From Garra rufa (lineage: Eukaryota; Chordata; Actinopteri; Cypriniformes; Cyprinidae): a stretch of DNA of 64,000 nt. Below, piece after piece: positions 36,501 to 48,989 of the stretch. Within the stretch, counting starts at the first letter, position 1; each line of letters starts with the position of its first letter. Below the pieces are notes generated by a model. The model was not told the DNA's origin and ran no database searches. It saw only the letters and a list, made by a program, of their open reading frames with translations. A program made the position numbers and the translations under genes. The stretch is taken from assembly GCF_049309525.1 (NCBI RefSeq), contig NC_133371.1, forward strand, positions 33,391,966 through 33,455,965, given 5' to 3'.

Positions 36501-39500
36501 TACAATGCATATAACATTATACACAAAGCACAGTAAAGTCTGTAGCTTTGTCTCAAATTCACTCATTTACACTCACATGTGGCATTCAGGCTAAAGAGTC
36601 TGCTAGCAGATGCCTTAAAGGGATAGCTCACCCAAAAATGAAAATTACCTCATAATTTACTCACCCTCAAGCCATCCTATGTGTAGCCTATATGACTTTC
36701 TACTTATAGACAAATACAATCTGAGTTATATTAAAATGTCCTGGCTCTTTTCAAGCTTTATAATGGCAGTGAATGGGTGTTGAGATTTTAAAGTCCAATA
36801 AAGTGCATCCATCCATCATAAAAAAGTACTCAACATGGTTTCAGGGGCCTCTGAAGTGAACCAATTCGTTTTTGAAAGAAAAATATCCATATTTAAAACA
36901 TTATAAACCATAATCTCTAGCTTCCACTAACTGTCGTATGTATTTGTCTAACAATAATGCATCAATTCACTTCAGAAGGCATTTATTATGGCAGCTTTTA
37001 CGATGGATGGATTCAGTTTATTGGACTTCAAAATATCAACAGCAATTCAGTGACATTATAAATCTTGGAAGAGCCAGGACATTTTTTAATATAACTCTAA
37101 TTACATTCATCTGAAAGAAGAAAGTCATACATCTAATGCCGAGTTCAGACTGCACGATTTTCAAAGCAATCGCGTCACAGATGTTTTCACACTGCATGAC
37201 TATCTGGGGTGGCATTCCGTCGCTGCTGTGTTCACGCTGCACGATGGTTCGGCGACAGGGGGTTTCACACTGCATGACTTTACAATAGGAAGAATCGCCC
37301 ACAACTTTGTCCCGGTCCGCAAACTACGTCTCACAACCAAACACACGCGAGAAGTGACATGGAAACAACGCGAGGTCAGGCGTGCAAGTTCTCACGTGAG
37401 ACTGTATTATTATAAAAAAAAATGGTAGCCCGCAAGAAGCTTATCATACAAATTGCATGTGCACTCATTTGCAGCGGAAAGAAAAGAAGCCGAAGCTATT
37501 CTTGTTGATATTGTGGTCTATACCTTCGTAACTCCTCCCCCCACTTCCCGCTGGCCTGCATGTTGCTGTCTCTTTGGCTGAAGGCAATCGCCGATGTGAT
37601 TTTCAGTCAGATCACCTTTCACATGGCATGATTTTGAATCGCCGACAGGTCCAGATATTTAGCATGCCAAATATCTCACGGGTGTTGGCGACACGTCGGC
37701 GATTCTCTCAGATCGCGTCTTTGATATTTCACACTGTGTGATTGTCACTCGCGTGAACGAGCAGCGATTTGCCTGTGATTTCGGGCATTTGTCGGCGATT
37801 TCTCAAAACCTGTCGGCGAGTCAAAATCGGGGCTAAAATCATGCAGTCTGAACTCGGCATAAGATGAATTGAGGATGAGTAAATCATGAGTTATTATTTT
37901 TGGGTGAACTATGCCTTTAAGAAACTTTATCATAGAGAAAAACATGCAAATTATCATATATAACAGAAATCACTGGCCTTCTTTGGTTATTGTAGTACTA
38001 CAAATGTAATTCACATTTTACACTGAAATTTGTTTGATAATCTGTTTGGTTACGTCTAATCGCAGGTGATGTACTTCAGCTCTCTGTTCCCCTACGTGGT
38101 GCTTATTTGTTTCCTGGCTCGTGCGTTCCTGCTCAAGGGTTCTGTTGACGGCATCATCCACATGTTTACACCAAAGGTAAGACCCTAAAGGACATGATCT
38201 GTGTACGTGTGAGCAGATGACACATTACGACAATGGTTTGACCAATTTACTCTACATGCTCTGGTTCATACAGCAGCAATTAATCCAATTTATTGAGAAT
38301 TATGGTAATCATCCATTACTAATTCCCATGTGTATCCGTCGTCTCAGTCCGGTGGAGACCAGTAGACGTATCTATGGAAACAATACCCCAGCCAGATTTC
38401 CCAGCATGCAATTGTGATGTGACTCAACAGAAATGAATTAACTCTTCCATCAGCACAGACTGAAACCTAGCAGACTGTCTTGTTGTGCCAGCTACTTTAC
38501 ACAATACACATCCAACACACAGACAACAAGATGTGGTCACATTTCTCTTCAGTGCAAGGGGCTGTCAATGTGTCCCTTGTTGTGCTATGTGTCGCTTCAG
38601 AGTCTTATCAGTGGGTGGTTTGTGTAACAAACAATTAAATGATAGTATGTAGCCTCTGCTTTTTAAAAGAAATACTATTGCGTTAAACAAGATGATCATT
38701 TAAACACAGCCATTACAAACACTGCACTGTAACTAATAGGGCTGGGTAAAAAATATAGATTCTCCGATTTTAATCGATCTTCAGTTTAACGCAACGATAT
38801 AGATTCGGGAAATCCCTGAATCGATTCTTAATGCGCGTGCTTCACGGAAGAGGATATGAATATTCACCTCTCGTCCTTAAGGTGTCACCATCAGCTGCTT
38901 TTTTTGCAGAAAAATCTGGTGATCAAAAATGATTAGGCTGTAGTTAAGAACTGTTACTGTCTTTTAATTTTTTTACAGTAATGTGCATTTTGCTGTTTGT
39001 TTACATGGTGTACAATGGATGCAGATATTTATGACTTTTTGTTACAGAGTTCATTTAAAATAAAAGTTGTTTAAAATAAACAACTGTGTGCACCTTTATT
39101 ATAAATGTAGATGTGCATTTCAGTAATAAACTTAAGTAGGAGAGTTTCAGTTACCAGCATTTATATCAAAATATGGATCCCATGTCTGCAAAACTAACAT
39201 TTTAAATGAAATATTAATAGCCATAACCATAAAAATAAGAGTTGAATCGAATCGCCTAATTGGTCACAATACCCAGCCCTAGTAACTAAAATGTGCTAAA
39301 AAAGAGACTGCAATTTGTTAATTAAATGTTTTACATTTTTCTTATTATATTAAATTCTATATGTTCACTCAAAAAAGAAAATTCTGTCATTAATTACTCA
39401 CCCTCATGTCATTCCAAACCCATAAGACCTTTGTTCATCTTTGGAGCAAAAATTAGGATATTTTTGATGAAATCCGACAGCTTTCTGACCCTGCATAGAC

Positions 39501-42500
39501 AGCAACGCAATTGATACGTTCAAGGCCTAGAAAGCAAGTAAGGTCATCGTTAAAATAGTCCATGTGACATCAGCATTTCAACCGTAAAAGCAAAAGAAAC
39601 CAAAAAAAAACAGGTTTATTCAACAATTTCTGTGTCGTGGTACTTTTATGAACACATGCTGACTGACACAGAAGAGAAGAAATTGTAAATAAAGCTGTCA
39701 TTTTTGGTTTCTTTGTGCACAAAAAGTACATGAGACAAGAGGGCGAGTAATTAATGACAGAATTTTCATTTTTGGAAGACAGTTAGTGCTTATTTTACAT
39801 TTTTTATATCAAGGATGCAACTGCTGAATAGCTATGTTGATATTTACATTTAAAGGGATAGTTCACACATGAATGAAAATTACTCACTTATCGTATTTTG
39901 CTCCAAACCTGTGTGCATTTCCATTACAAGATATTTCCCAAAAAATACATTTCTCCCCAAAAGTTTTTTTTTATTATATTCCAGAAAGTCCATAGGTCAT
40001 GGTGTTACATATTTATATACTATTATAGTTTTTTATTATTTTTTTAATAAATTGTTATGTGATGTTGTTATGTGCATTTTTTTCTTTAATTTTTTTTTAA
40101 CAATTAGTTTAACTTTTAATAATCATCTTTAGGTTTAATTTATTGTAAGTTTTAGTTCAGTTTTAGTTTTTATTTCCAGTCATTTTTGTGCTTCAACTTT
40201 AACTTATGTGATTATTTTGATAACATATATTAAATAAGTTAAAGCTGAAGCACAAAAATCAAACTTTAATTTAGCTTTAGTTCTTATAATAATGTCATAT
40301 TTAGACATTTTTTTATATGTTCTTATGTGACCCTGGACCAAAAAAAACATTCTTAAGTATATTTGTAGCAATAGCCAAAAATACACTGTATGGGTCAAAA
40401 TTATCTATTTTTCTTTTATGCCAAAAATCATTAGGATATTAAGTAAAGATCATGTTCCATGAAGATATTTTGTACATTTTCTACCGTTAATATATAAAAA
40501 CGAAATTTTTGATTGGTAATATGCAATGCTAAGAACCTAATTTGAACAACTTTAAAAGCGATTTTCTCAATATTTAGATTTTTTTTGCACCCTCAGATTC
40601 CAGATTTTCAAATAGTTGTATCTCAGCCAAATATTGTCCTATCCTAACAAACCATACAGCAATGGAAAACTTTTTATTCGGCTTTCAGATGGTCCAGGTG
40701 TCACATATGTTTTGTGTAGACCAATGTTTAAAGTAAAATAAATCTATATATCGGTCAATATGATGATTAAAAGAAATTTAAAAATGACTTACCTCAGACA
40801 TTAATCATAACCAGATTAATACATTTTCAGATGTTTTACAGATATTTTAAGTAAAAATCTTATCACTGTATCCATTTGAGCATGTGACAAACAATAACTG
40901 CATAATTTATTTACAGCTGGAAATCATGCTGGAACCCAAAGTGTGGCGTGAAGCTGCCACTCAGGTCTTTTTTGCTCTGGGTCTTGGTTTCGGAGGTGTT
41001 ATCGCCTTCTCCAGCTACAACAAGCGAGACAACAACTGCCACTTCGACGCTGTGCTGGTCTCCTTCATTAACTTCTTCACCTCAGTGCTAGCCACTCTGG
41101 TCGTGTTCGCTGTACTGGGCTTCAAAGCTAACATCATGATTGCTAAATGTGTGGAAATGTAAGTTCAAAACAAAAATTAACCCTAATAAGCAGTTTAGTA
41201 GAATATATTCAGAATAATACTAAAATACACTTGTATACAGATCAAATGACCTATAGTTTCTTTGTTGTTTTAATGTCTCTTAGGAACACAAAGAAAATCA
41301 TTGATTTCCTTGGAAAAGAAATCAATCCAAGCTTGATCCCACACCACATTAACTTCAGTAATGTTAGCCCTGAGGACTACCAGCAAATGACCACCATTAT
41401 CCGGGGCGTGATGGAAAACGATTACCCACGCCTAGGTTTAGATAACTGCGACATCAAAGAAGAACTGAACAAGGTGAGGAGGAGCTTGACGTGAACTGAT
41501 ACACCTCGGGGAAACCTAAGAGACAACTGATACACACAAACTTTCCATGGAATTCAACCCTGGTAGCTACGCTCTCACTCCAGTCAGCTGTTTTGAAAGT
41601 TAATACAACACAAAAGAGCACTCTTCATGAAAATGTGTTCTTTTAAAACACATAATCCATACTTCACAGCTATTAGAAAATCTGAGAGATACAAAATACA
41701 GTCATTCATTTCTTTTTTATATCAGTATTTCAGATTATTTTCAAATTTAGCAAGGTTTTCAAATGTCAAAAGGAATAACCCCAAGAAAACATAATTTCAC
41801 AATATTTGTAAAAATAAATAAATAAATTTGAAAATTATTCACACTACTGATCAAAACTTTGGGGTACAATTAATACAAATTAATATTTTTATTTGGCAAG
41901 TATGCAATAAAAGGTGAAAGTAAAGACCTACTTTAAACTTTCTATTCATCCAAGAATATTTAAAAATATTTTTAATTGTTTCCATAAAATATTAAGCAGT
42001 AGAACTGTTTTCAGAATTTATAATATGTAATAAGTAATGTTTATTGAGCACCAAATTATCATATTAAAATTATTTCTGAAGGATCAATCAACACTCAAGA
42101 CTGCTGAAAATTCAGCTTTGCCATTACAGGAATAAATTACATTTTAAAATAAAATTAATTGAGAAACTGTTTAACAATTGTAGTAACTGTTTTATTTTTA
42201 TAAATTGTACACATTTTTATATAAATTAAGTCTTGGTGTGAGACTTGTTTCAAACATACTGAAAAATGCTTCTTTTCATAATCTCAGACATCCTTATTTG
42301 TAATTGACCCACAAACAGATGTAAAATGGTTTAAAAAAATTAAGATTTTGTTTTACCACAATAAAGTGAACTGCAGAGGAAGTAGTAGTTTAGTGGCCAA
42401 TAATGAAGGCACATTTCTGCTGTGTTGTCATGGAAGGAGGTGTGTGGGTGATCAAGAGGCACTGCATGATGAAACAAACGGAAATAAATGCGGCATATGT

Positions 42501-45500
42501 TGGCTGAGGTGATACCATAATGAGATTAAACCACATACACACTTACACGAACCACCGTAGTCTTCTAGAATACGAGTCTCCTTCTATACACAGACACTTT
42601 ACTCCTGCTGCTTTGATGTGTTGTCTTTTACCCAAATCTATTTCTGTCAGTTCCTGCTAGTTTCGAGGTAAACCCTTACACGAAAACCTGTTGAGTAACT
42701 GATGCAGCGGCCTCAAGTAAAATACAGCATTTTAACAGTACATCAACAAATGTGTGAACATCATTATAGCAGCAATCTAATGCTAATATGTTTTTACTTA
42801 CGTAATGTTTGCTGATGCAAAACAAGTTGCTATGATACAAGTCAAACCTTGTCCTTGTACTCATCCAGGTTTTTACTACACACATTTGCTTTGTATTTCT
42901 ATGTGCTTTTACATGTTCATGTTTTTGAAAGCATCCAATAATCCTACCTTTTCTTTCTTCTTACAGGCTGTGCAGGGCACAGGCTTGGCCTTCATCGCCT
43001 TCACTGAAGCCATGACCCATTTTCCAGCCTCGCCTTTTTGGTCCGTCATGTTTTTCCTCATGTTGGTCAATCTGGGGCTGGGCAGCATGTTCGGCACTAT
43101 TCAGGGCATCCTCACCCCCATTGTGGACACCTTTAAAGTACGAAAGGAATACCTCACAGGTCAGTCACAGACAAAAAACTCATGATTCTGCTATATGGAG
43201 AAAAGGCAGCATCCTTTAGTTCATATTTGCTTAAAGGAGTAGTTAACTTTCAGAACAAATATTTACAGATAATGTAGTCACCCCCTTGTCACCCAAGATG
43301 TTCATGTCTTTCTTTCTTCAGTCATAAAGAAATTATGTTTTTTGAGGAAAACATTTCAGGATTTCTCTCCATGTAATGGACTTCTGTGGTGCCCTTGAGT
43401 TTGAACTTCCAAAATGCAGTTTAAATGTAGCTTCAAAGGGCTCTAAATGATCCCAGCCGAGGAAGAAGGGTCTTATCTTGCGAAACGACTGGTTATTTTC
43501 TAAAAACATTTATAATTATATACTTTTTAATCTCAGTACACAGCTAGACAAGACGAGCATTTGTGGTTAAAAGTATATAAATTGTAATTGTTTTTTTTAG
43601 AAGATAACCAATTTTTTTGCTAGATAAGACCCTTCTTTCCTCAGCTGTGATCGTTTAGAGCCATTTGAAGCTGCATTTTAGAAGTTCAAACTCGGGGGCA
43701 CCATAGAAGTCCATTATATGGAGAGAAATCCTGAAATGTTTTCCTCAAAAAACATAATTTCCTTACAACTGAAGAAAGAAAGACATGAACATCTTGGATG
43801 ACAAGGGGGTGAATACATTATCTGTAGATTTTTGTTCTGAAAGTGAACTACTCCTTTAAGTTTCAGAATACAATAGATCTTTATTTGAAGCCTATGCTAG
43901 ATTTGTAGATTTGAAAAGTTCAATTCATGTCATCACAAGGCTTCAGCAATAAGGAATACACTCAGGCCATGCAATAGTCAATAGTTGAAAGATACTTTCA
44001 GTGACCAGAGATTTAAACACATCATATTAGTATTATTAGTATTATTTGTAAATCAAGACAAGAACATCCTCACAGAATTAAATATTATCACAATTTAAAA
44101 TAAGTACTATCTATTTTAATATGTTTAGATTGTAATTTATTCATGTGATGGCAAAGCTGAATTTTCAGTCTTCAGTGTCACATGATCCTTCAGAAATCAT
44201 TCTAATACGTTAATTTGGTCTCAAGAAACGTTTCTTCTTATCAGCATAGTTGAAAACCGTTGTCCTGAGTAACATTTTTGTGAAAACCGTAATACAGCTT
44301 TTCATTTCGACTCTTGGTTTCTAATAATCCCCTATATCACAAACGTTATTTCTCTGTTTTGTTTACAGTTGGTTGCTGTGTACTTGCCTTCTGTATCGGT
44401 TTACTATTTGTCCAGCGATCTGGGAACTACTTTGTAGCCATGTTTGACGACTATTCTGCTACTCTGCCTCTCCTCATCGTTGTTCTTCTGGAGAACGTTG
44501 CTGTGGCCTGGGTGTACGGCACAGACAAGTATGTTACGCGCTCTTCCTCTATCAGACAGCTTACAGCGCCCTCTAGTGTCATGAGCGTCATATTGCTATG
44601 AAGAGTACTTGTTCTTAACTGTATATAAACATTCACTTCACGTTATGATCACATACCATACCAACCCAAGACAAAATAAAATTGTAATTAAATTATCATT
44701 TTAAAAAAAGTAATCATAAAACCTCTACAGACTGCTTTACAACAGAATTAAATAACACTTTAACAAATCCATAAATCAGAAGCAAATGCTAGTCTATTTG
44801 AATTTGAATTGATTGAGGCATTGACACATCACTAATTGAATCATCTTGATTGAAATCTGAGAAAAATGGGCAACATGTGATTTTAAAGCTAAATAAACTA
44901 CCAATCAAAAGTTTTGGAATTCTCTTCTGCTCACCGAGCCTGCATTTATTTGATCCGAAATACAGCAAAAGCTCTAATATTGTGAAATATTTTTACTATT
45001 TAAAACAACTGCTTTATATCTGAATATATTTTAAAATGTAATTTATTCCTGTGATCAAAGCTAAATTTTCAGCATCATTACTGATTTGCTGATATTTGCT
45101 GATTTGCTGTTTAAGAAACATTTTTTATTATTATTCTACATTTATAAAGTTGAGTACATTTTTTTCAGGATTTTTTTGATGAATAGAAAGATCCAAAGAT
45201 CAGCATTTGTCTGAAATAAAAAGCTTTTGTAACATTATTCACTATACCATTCAAAAGCTTGGAATCAGTATAATTTCTATAAGAAATGAATACTTTTATT
45301 TAGCAAGGATGCGTTAAATTGATCAAAAGTGATAATAAAAATATCTATAATGTTAAAAAGAGTTTTATTTTAAATAAATGCTGTTTTTCTAAACTTTCTA
45401 TTCATCAAAGAAACCTGAAAAAAATACTAAATCTAAATCTACTCAGCGGTTTTCAGCATAATAATAATAAATGTTTTTTGAGCAGCAAATCCCAATATTA

Positions 45501-47116
45501 GAATGATTTCTAAAAGATCATGTGACTGGAGTAATGATGCTAAAAATTCAGCTTTGAAGTCACAAGAATAAATTACATTTTAAAATATATTCAATAAATA
45601 AATATTTCAAAATGGTACTGTTTTTGCTGTACTTTGGATCAAATAAATGCAGGCTTGGTGAGCAGAAAACCTCTTCTTTTTTTCTTTTTTTTTAAACTTT
45701 TGACTGGTAGTGTACCTGGTTGTTTTTTAAATGTATTTTTAAGTATTTGTGGATTTTTTTTTTTTACCTAAAACTTAAGTTATGTTAGACTAAAGTTAAG
45801 ACATTTAAAGGGATAGTTCACCTAAAAATTTTAGATCTGTCATTAATTACTCACTCTCATGTCGTTCCAAACCCGTAGTACCTTCGTTCATCTTCGGAAC
45901 ACAAAATAAGATATTTCTGAATAAATCCAAAAGCTTTCTGACCCTGCATAGACAGCAATGCAACTGACATGTTCAAGGCCCAAAAAGGTAGTAAGGACAT
46001 TGTTAAAATAATGTGACATTAGTGGTTCAACCATAATTTTATAAAGCTATGAGAATATTCTTTGTGCACAAAGAAATCATAAATAACCACTTTATTCATC
46101 AGTTTCTTTTCTCATCAGTTTCTTTTCTCAACAATTACGGCTGAACCACTGATGTCACATGGACTATTTTAACAATGTCCTTAGTACCTTTCTAGGCCCT
46201 AAACATGCATAGTTGCGTTGCCGTCTTGCTGTCAACTCTATTGCAATTCGCAGTGATTGTGCCATTGATGCATCTCTGTCTCCTGTGGGTTCATTCAGGT
46301 TCTTTGAAGATCTAAAGGACATGCTTGGTTTCACTCCATACCGCTACTATTACTATATGTGGAAGTTTATCACACCAGTGCTGCTGCTGGGTCTTCTGGC
46401 TGCAAGCCTTATTCAACTGGGACTGTCACCACCTAGCTACAGCGCATGGAACCAACACCTGGTGGGTAATCTTGAATAAAACTATGAGAAAAGAGGCCAA
46501 TATGCAATTTAAAAATACAGGGAAGAACATAGGAACTCTATTCATACTTTTTGTAATTACTTCACCTGTAAGCATCCTCTTATTTCTTTTTGTAAACATC
46601 AAACTAGTTAAGACTAAAGTTGAATTATTCCTTTAAGCCTGGGTCAGTTCTAAGGCCTTCAATCCACAGGATTAAAGTGGAATTATTCCTTTGCCAGAAT
46701 AATCCAATTGCTCTGTCTGTTCCCAGGCTCATGAACAGTCTCTCAGCTATCCGCCCTGGGGCCTGGCTGTCTGCATCTCACTGGTGGTCACCGCCATCCT
46801 CCCTGTGCCTGTGGTTTTCATTCTGCGCTGTTTGAACATCATCGACGAGAACGCAGGAGCCCTGTCCACCATCTCCTATAAAAAAGGGCGCATTATAAAA
46901 GACACCGCTTGTAGGACCAGGGAAGAAGACGAAGATGACGCAAGTCTCCTCAACACAAAGACGCCGAGCGAAGCCCCGTCGCCCATGCCAGCCAACTACC
47001 GTAAGAAGAGCGGTCCTGCTTCGGCCACAGACATCACGCTCAACGGTAGCTGCAGCACTGGATACATAATGCCGAACATTACAGACATTCCGGACATGCC
47101 TGAATCTGATTTGTGA
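27599..47116 (+). CDS. slc6a15: SLC6A15 (B0AT2 / SBAT1), sodium-dependent neutral amino-acid transporter, complete
   Basis: Eleven coding exons: 27599-27908, 31472-31629, 31797-31923, 32045-32226, 38066-38176, 40917-41158, 41284-41473, 42967-43159, 44369-44528, 46299-46461 and 46727-47116. All have GT-AG borders and matching phases, giving 741 aa (human is 730). The product starts MPKNSKNVKREIDDDEV and ends MPESDL, as in vertebrate SLC6A15. The SLC6 core is clear: TM1 with VGLGNVWRFPYLCQKNGG (sodium and substrate site), VGQRIRRGSIGVWNY, the large extracellular loop with KNKT and INFSNVS glycosylation sequons, and TM8-type VNLGLGSMFGT. The family imports branched-chain amino acids, proline and methionine into neurons with sodium at the plasma membrane. 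The start was chosen because it is the first in-frame ATG and matches the family. A run of Glu codons (27769-27801) makes the N-terminus more acidic than usual. No disabling change was seen. Confidence 0.97.
29431..30112. repeat. family-M palindromic MITE
   Basis: The copy begins GACTACCAGTTTAAGATTC and ends ACTTTTGACAGGTAGTACAC. It carries the family blocks CACATGATCCTTTG and CACTACCATTCAAAAGCTTAG (at about 29800). Confidence 0.7.
31029..31338. repeat. family-N repeat (GGAATAGTTCAACCAAAAATG)
   Basis: The copy begins AAAGGAATAGTTCAACCAAA, contains CTCATGTCATTCCAAACCC and CATGTGACATCAGTGGTTC, and ends TTGGGTGAACTATCAC (inverted). Related copies are near 39358 and 45807. Confidence 0.7.
32590..33905. 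repeat. minisatellite with 40-bp unit and 138-bp higher-order repeat
   Basis: Tandem units of about 40 bp follow the pattern GTCAGAATTGCGAGATATAA, ACTCGCAATTGAGAG, A-run. From about 32886 to 33500 they form a higher-order unit of 138 bp made of three 40-bp variants plus an 18-bp truncated unit (GTCAGAATTGCTAGAAAA). Starts fall near 32886, 33023, 33161 and 33299. Each unit carries an imperfect inverted repeat (TTGCGAG and CTCGCAA around ATATAAA). The outer units are more diverged. Confidence 0.9.
34755..34905 (+). repeat. SINE-like sequence with tRNA-type B box
   Basis: A tRNA-like T-arm and B box (GGGGTTTGATTCCCAGG) is followed by a body ending in the recurrent fish-SINE tail AAATGTCTGCCAAATTCATA. 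The A-box part is poorly conserved and the start is approximate. Confidence 0.55.
35618..35960. repeat. MITE with GGTAACACTTTAC termini
   Basis: The left end GGTAACACTTTACAATAAGG pairs with the right end CCTTTTTGTAAAGTGTTACC. The interior is AT-rich with repeated GTTAACTAATG-type blocks and no reading frame. Confidence 0.8.
36615..37920. repeat. foldback repeat B, interrupted by Harbinger-like MITE
   Basis: The left arm starts TTAAAGGGATAGCTCACCC and the right arm ends GGGTGAACTATGCCTTTAA. Inner blocks such as GGATGGATTCAGTTTATTGG are inverted matches of left-arm sequence. The element at 37137-37859 splits the right arm. A partial copy lies near 55528-55790. Confidence 0.8.
37137..37859. mobile_element. 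723-bp Harbinger-like MITE with TAA target duplication
   Basis: The terminal inverted repeats are TGCCGAGTTCAGACTGCA and TGCAGTCTGAACTCGGCA, each flanked by TAA (37134-37136 and 37860-37862). A 3-bp TAA duplication fits the PIF/Harbinger superfamily. The interior carries internal repeats of CTGCATGACT and GTCGGCGATT type, is GC-richer than its surroundings, and encodes no transposase. Confidence 0.8.
38737..39281. mobile_element. 545-bp hAT-type MITE with 8-bp TSD
   Basis: The ends TAGGGCTGGGTA and TACCCAGCCCTA are inverted repeats. They are flanked by the perfect direct repeat GTAACTAA (38729-38736 and 39282-39289). The 8-bp duplication supports hAT mobilisation. There is no coding capacity. 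Confidence 0.88.
39358..39790. repeat. family-N repeat, copy 2
   Basis: The copy contains CTCACCCTCATGTCATTCC, GACCCTGCATAGACAGCAA and CCATGTGACATCAG, followed by a partial inverted half ending CGAGTAATTAATGACAGAA. It is thus a foldback arrangement. Confidence 0.7.
40327..40704. repeat. GTGACCCTG-type MITE, copy 2
   Basis: The element begins GTGACCCTGGACCA and ends GGTCCAGGTGTCAC. The interior matches the element at 1568-1957 in inverted orientation, for example CACCCTCAGATTCCAGATT. Confidence 0.8.
41474..42966. other. slc6a15: slc6a15 intron 7
   Basis: The intron holds a partial family-M MITE at about 41838-42170. The rest (42340-42950) has no recognised repeat and no exon. Confidence 0.5.
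43231..43860. repeat. foldback repeat A, copy 4 (uninterrupted)
   Basis: This 630-bp copy begins TTAAAGGAGTAGTTAACTTTC and ends GTGAACTACTCCTTTAA. Both inverted arms are present, with the centre near 43540. It gives the reference structure for judging the interrupted copies. Confidence 0.85.
44892..45712. repeat. family-M palindromic MITE
   Basis: The copy begins AACTACCAATCAAAAGTTTTG and ends ACTTTTGACTGGTAGTGTA, with both inverted halves present. It lies in slc6a15 intron 9. Confidence 0.75.
45807..46205. repeat. family-N repeat, copy 3
   Basis: The copy begins TTTAAAGGGATAGTTCACC and contains CTCATGTCGTTCCAAACCC and CTGACCCTGCATAGACAGC. A short inverted part ends near ACCTTTCTAGGCCCTAAAC. 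It lies about 90 bp upstream of slc6a15 exon 10. Confidence 0.7.
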
Positions 47117-48989
47117 AGGCCGTATGTAACTGTGAGGACCAGTGTCATTTCATTTGCCCTTCAAGTTTCAAATGTCAGTCTCCTGAGTAACCAATCATGA
47201 TACATTGAGATGAATGGGAATGCTAACAGACAGCGTTCTCCTATAGACCTCTTCTAACAGCCATCTTCCTTTCGCACGGGTCTACTACAAAAGTTTCTAA
47301 TTGTATTATACGTGTAGTTAGCACTAACGCCCCCTACCCCCATCCCAACCCATTGCCCCAACTGTTGCACGCACTTACCCGCCTCTGTAGGGGCCTGTCC
47401 ACCCCTGGTTTATGCTCTACTGTAGAATGGCTATTTGTACAGATGATGTTGCAAGTCAGGGCAGTTACTGTCCACAAAAATCAAGATTAGAAGCAGCTTA
47501 GCAGCTTTGGGAAAGTCTAGAATGTAAATGTATGCGTAAAAAACGTGGAAAACCATGCAATACTTTTCTTTGGATGTAGTTGAGTCATTGTACATCGATG
47601 TATGGATTGCATTTAATACAACCCTAACTCATTGTTCGAAAATGTGTGCCTAATTCATTCTAAAACTGTTCATAGAATACGAGGCGTGAATGTTGTACAT
47701 TTAAGGTATTCTGTAAATATATTATGAATAAAATTATTCAAATATAGTTTGGAATACAGATCATGTTGTTTGGTAAGAACTGCTTAAAAATCCAGTCCGC
47801 TGACTTTGTTTTTTTGATTGTATGTTTGCTGATGTGCTATCATTGTAAGGAGTCTTGAGACTTCTCCCTCTTCCTGTAAATATTTTTTTCATGAATTTGC
47901 TCAATGACGCAGTATTTCCTTTCTCAATATTGAGATTAAATGATAAAAGGATTCAGACACACTGTTTGGCTTTGCTACTTTGTTGCACTCCACAATAACT
48001 TGACTGGCAAATTAGATATTTCACTACATGATTCTCATTGCCTCAAAAATTCACAATATATTTATATTATTTTCCCCTGTAAGAGCAGGCGGCTTCCGGT
48101 CTCATCTGCTTCCAGGAATTTTAGCTGTAAAACAACTAGTTATATTGCAAATTGGTGTGTCTTACCATATTATTTTAATGTATTATCCTAATTATGAACA
48201 CACTGGTTTGTAGTGCAAACAGGTTCAAGGTCATTGCACAATGAGTCGAAATTTTTCGTATGCGTTTTTTTTTTCATATTCGTCATCACCTTTCCTATCA
48301 AAATGGTTTCTACAGATGCGAAAATGCAAAAAAAAGTCTTTAAAACTTTTTTTACGACAGACAAAAGTTTTAGAGGCAGTGTGTAAACGTGGTTGAAAAC
48401 ATGTAATTATTTTTTTTAACGTTCTAAAATTTCAGATTCAACTTTTTTTTAACTACAATGACTTTTTTCGTTTACTGCACTTGGTTATTCTTCTCGTTAT
48501 TTCCCTACAGCAGCTAATGAACCGGAAGTCTCGCACATTCACAGAAAACGGAAAAATAAGGTGGATATAAATCTTGAAAAGTTAAAAATAAATAAATAAA
48601 TCATGGTATTTTTTTTTTTAACAATTAGTAACACCATGCATTCAATAGGAAAAATTGTACTAATCAGAAAAGACTAAAATGCGAACTGTTAATGAGAATA
48701 ACTACATATTATTTTTACTTCAAACTTTCATTATTTGTCGATCGAGTGTTTGAATTAACTTTCTTCTGTGAACCGATTCTTAATTTATAGTATTCTACAC
48801 AGTGATAAATACTATGTCGATTAGAATATAAATATGAAATATACCTGAGATGGCTTGAAGAACACAGAAAAACCATATAGCATTACTGTTGTAAAAATAT
48901 TTTTTACAAAAAAAAAAAAAAAATCAGCTAAGGCGACAGCTGGATATCTTTGTTCATATAAGGGATTTTCTGGAAAGGCATTTGTTTTA
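47117..48989. other. slc6a15: slc6a15 3' UTR and downstream sequence
   Basis: This is the sequence after the stop codon at 47114-47116. It includes a polyadenylation signal AATAAA at 47727-47732, which would give a 3' UTR of about 640 bp. The remaining 1.2 kb to the foldback at 48990 is AT-rich with no recognised gene or repeat. Confidence 0.55.
47727..47732 (+). terminator. slc6a15: slc6a15 polyadenylation signal (AATAAA)
   Basis: A canonical AATAAA lies 611 bp after the stop codon, within ATTATGAATAAAATTATTC. It is the first clear candidate downstream of the coding sequence. No transcript data were available to confirm use. Confidence 0.5.

Larger units (their letters stand above)
32227..38065. 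other. slc6a15: slc6a15 intron 4
   Basis: The 5.8-kb intron contains the minisatellite (32590-33905), a SINE-like sequence (34755-34905), a MITE (35618-35960) and foldback B with its nested Harbinger-like element (36615-37920). The remaining sequence is AT-rich without recognised features. Confidence 0.7.
38177..40916. other. slc6a15: slc6a15 intron 5
   Basis: The 2.7-kb intron contains a hAT MITE (38737-39281), a family-N repeat (39358-39790) and a GTGACCCTG-type MITE (40327-40704). The first 450 bp (about 38200-38640) are free of recognised repeats and rich in ATTA/TAAT motifs, a possible conserved element. Confidence 0.55.

Noticed and set aside
37036..37428. Short frames on both strands in the 37-kb region
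   Set aside because: They are produced by the inverted internal repeats of the Harbinger-like MITE and its foldback host.
43160..43200. Read-through of slc6a15 exon 8 past 43159
   Set aside because: The extension stops after a few codons, while splicing at the GTCAGT donor joins exon 9 in phase and matches the family.
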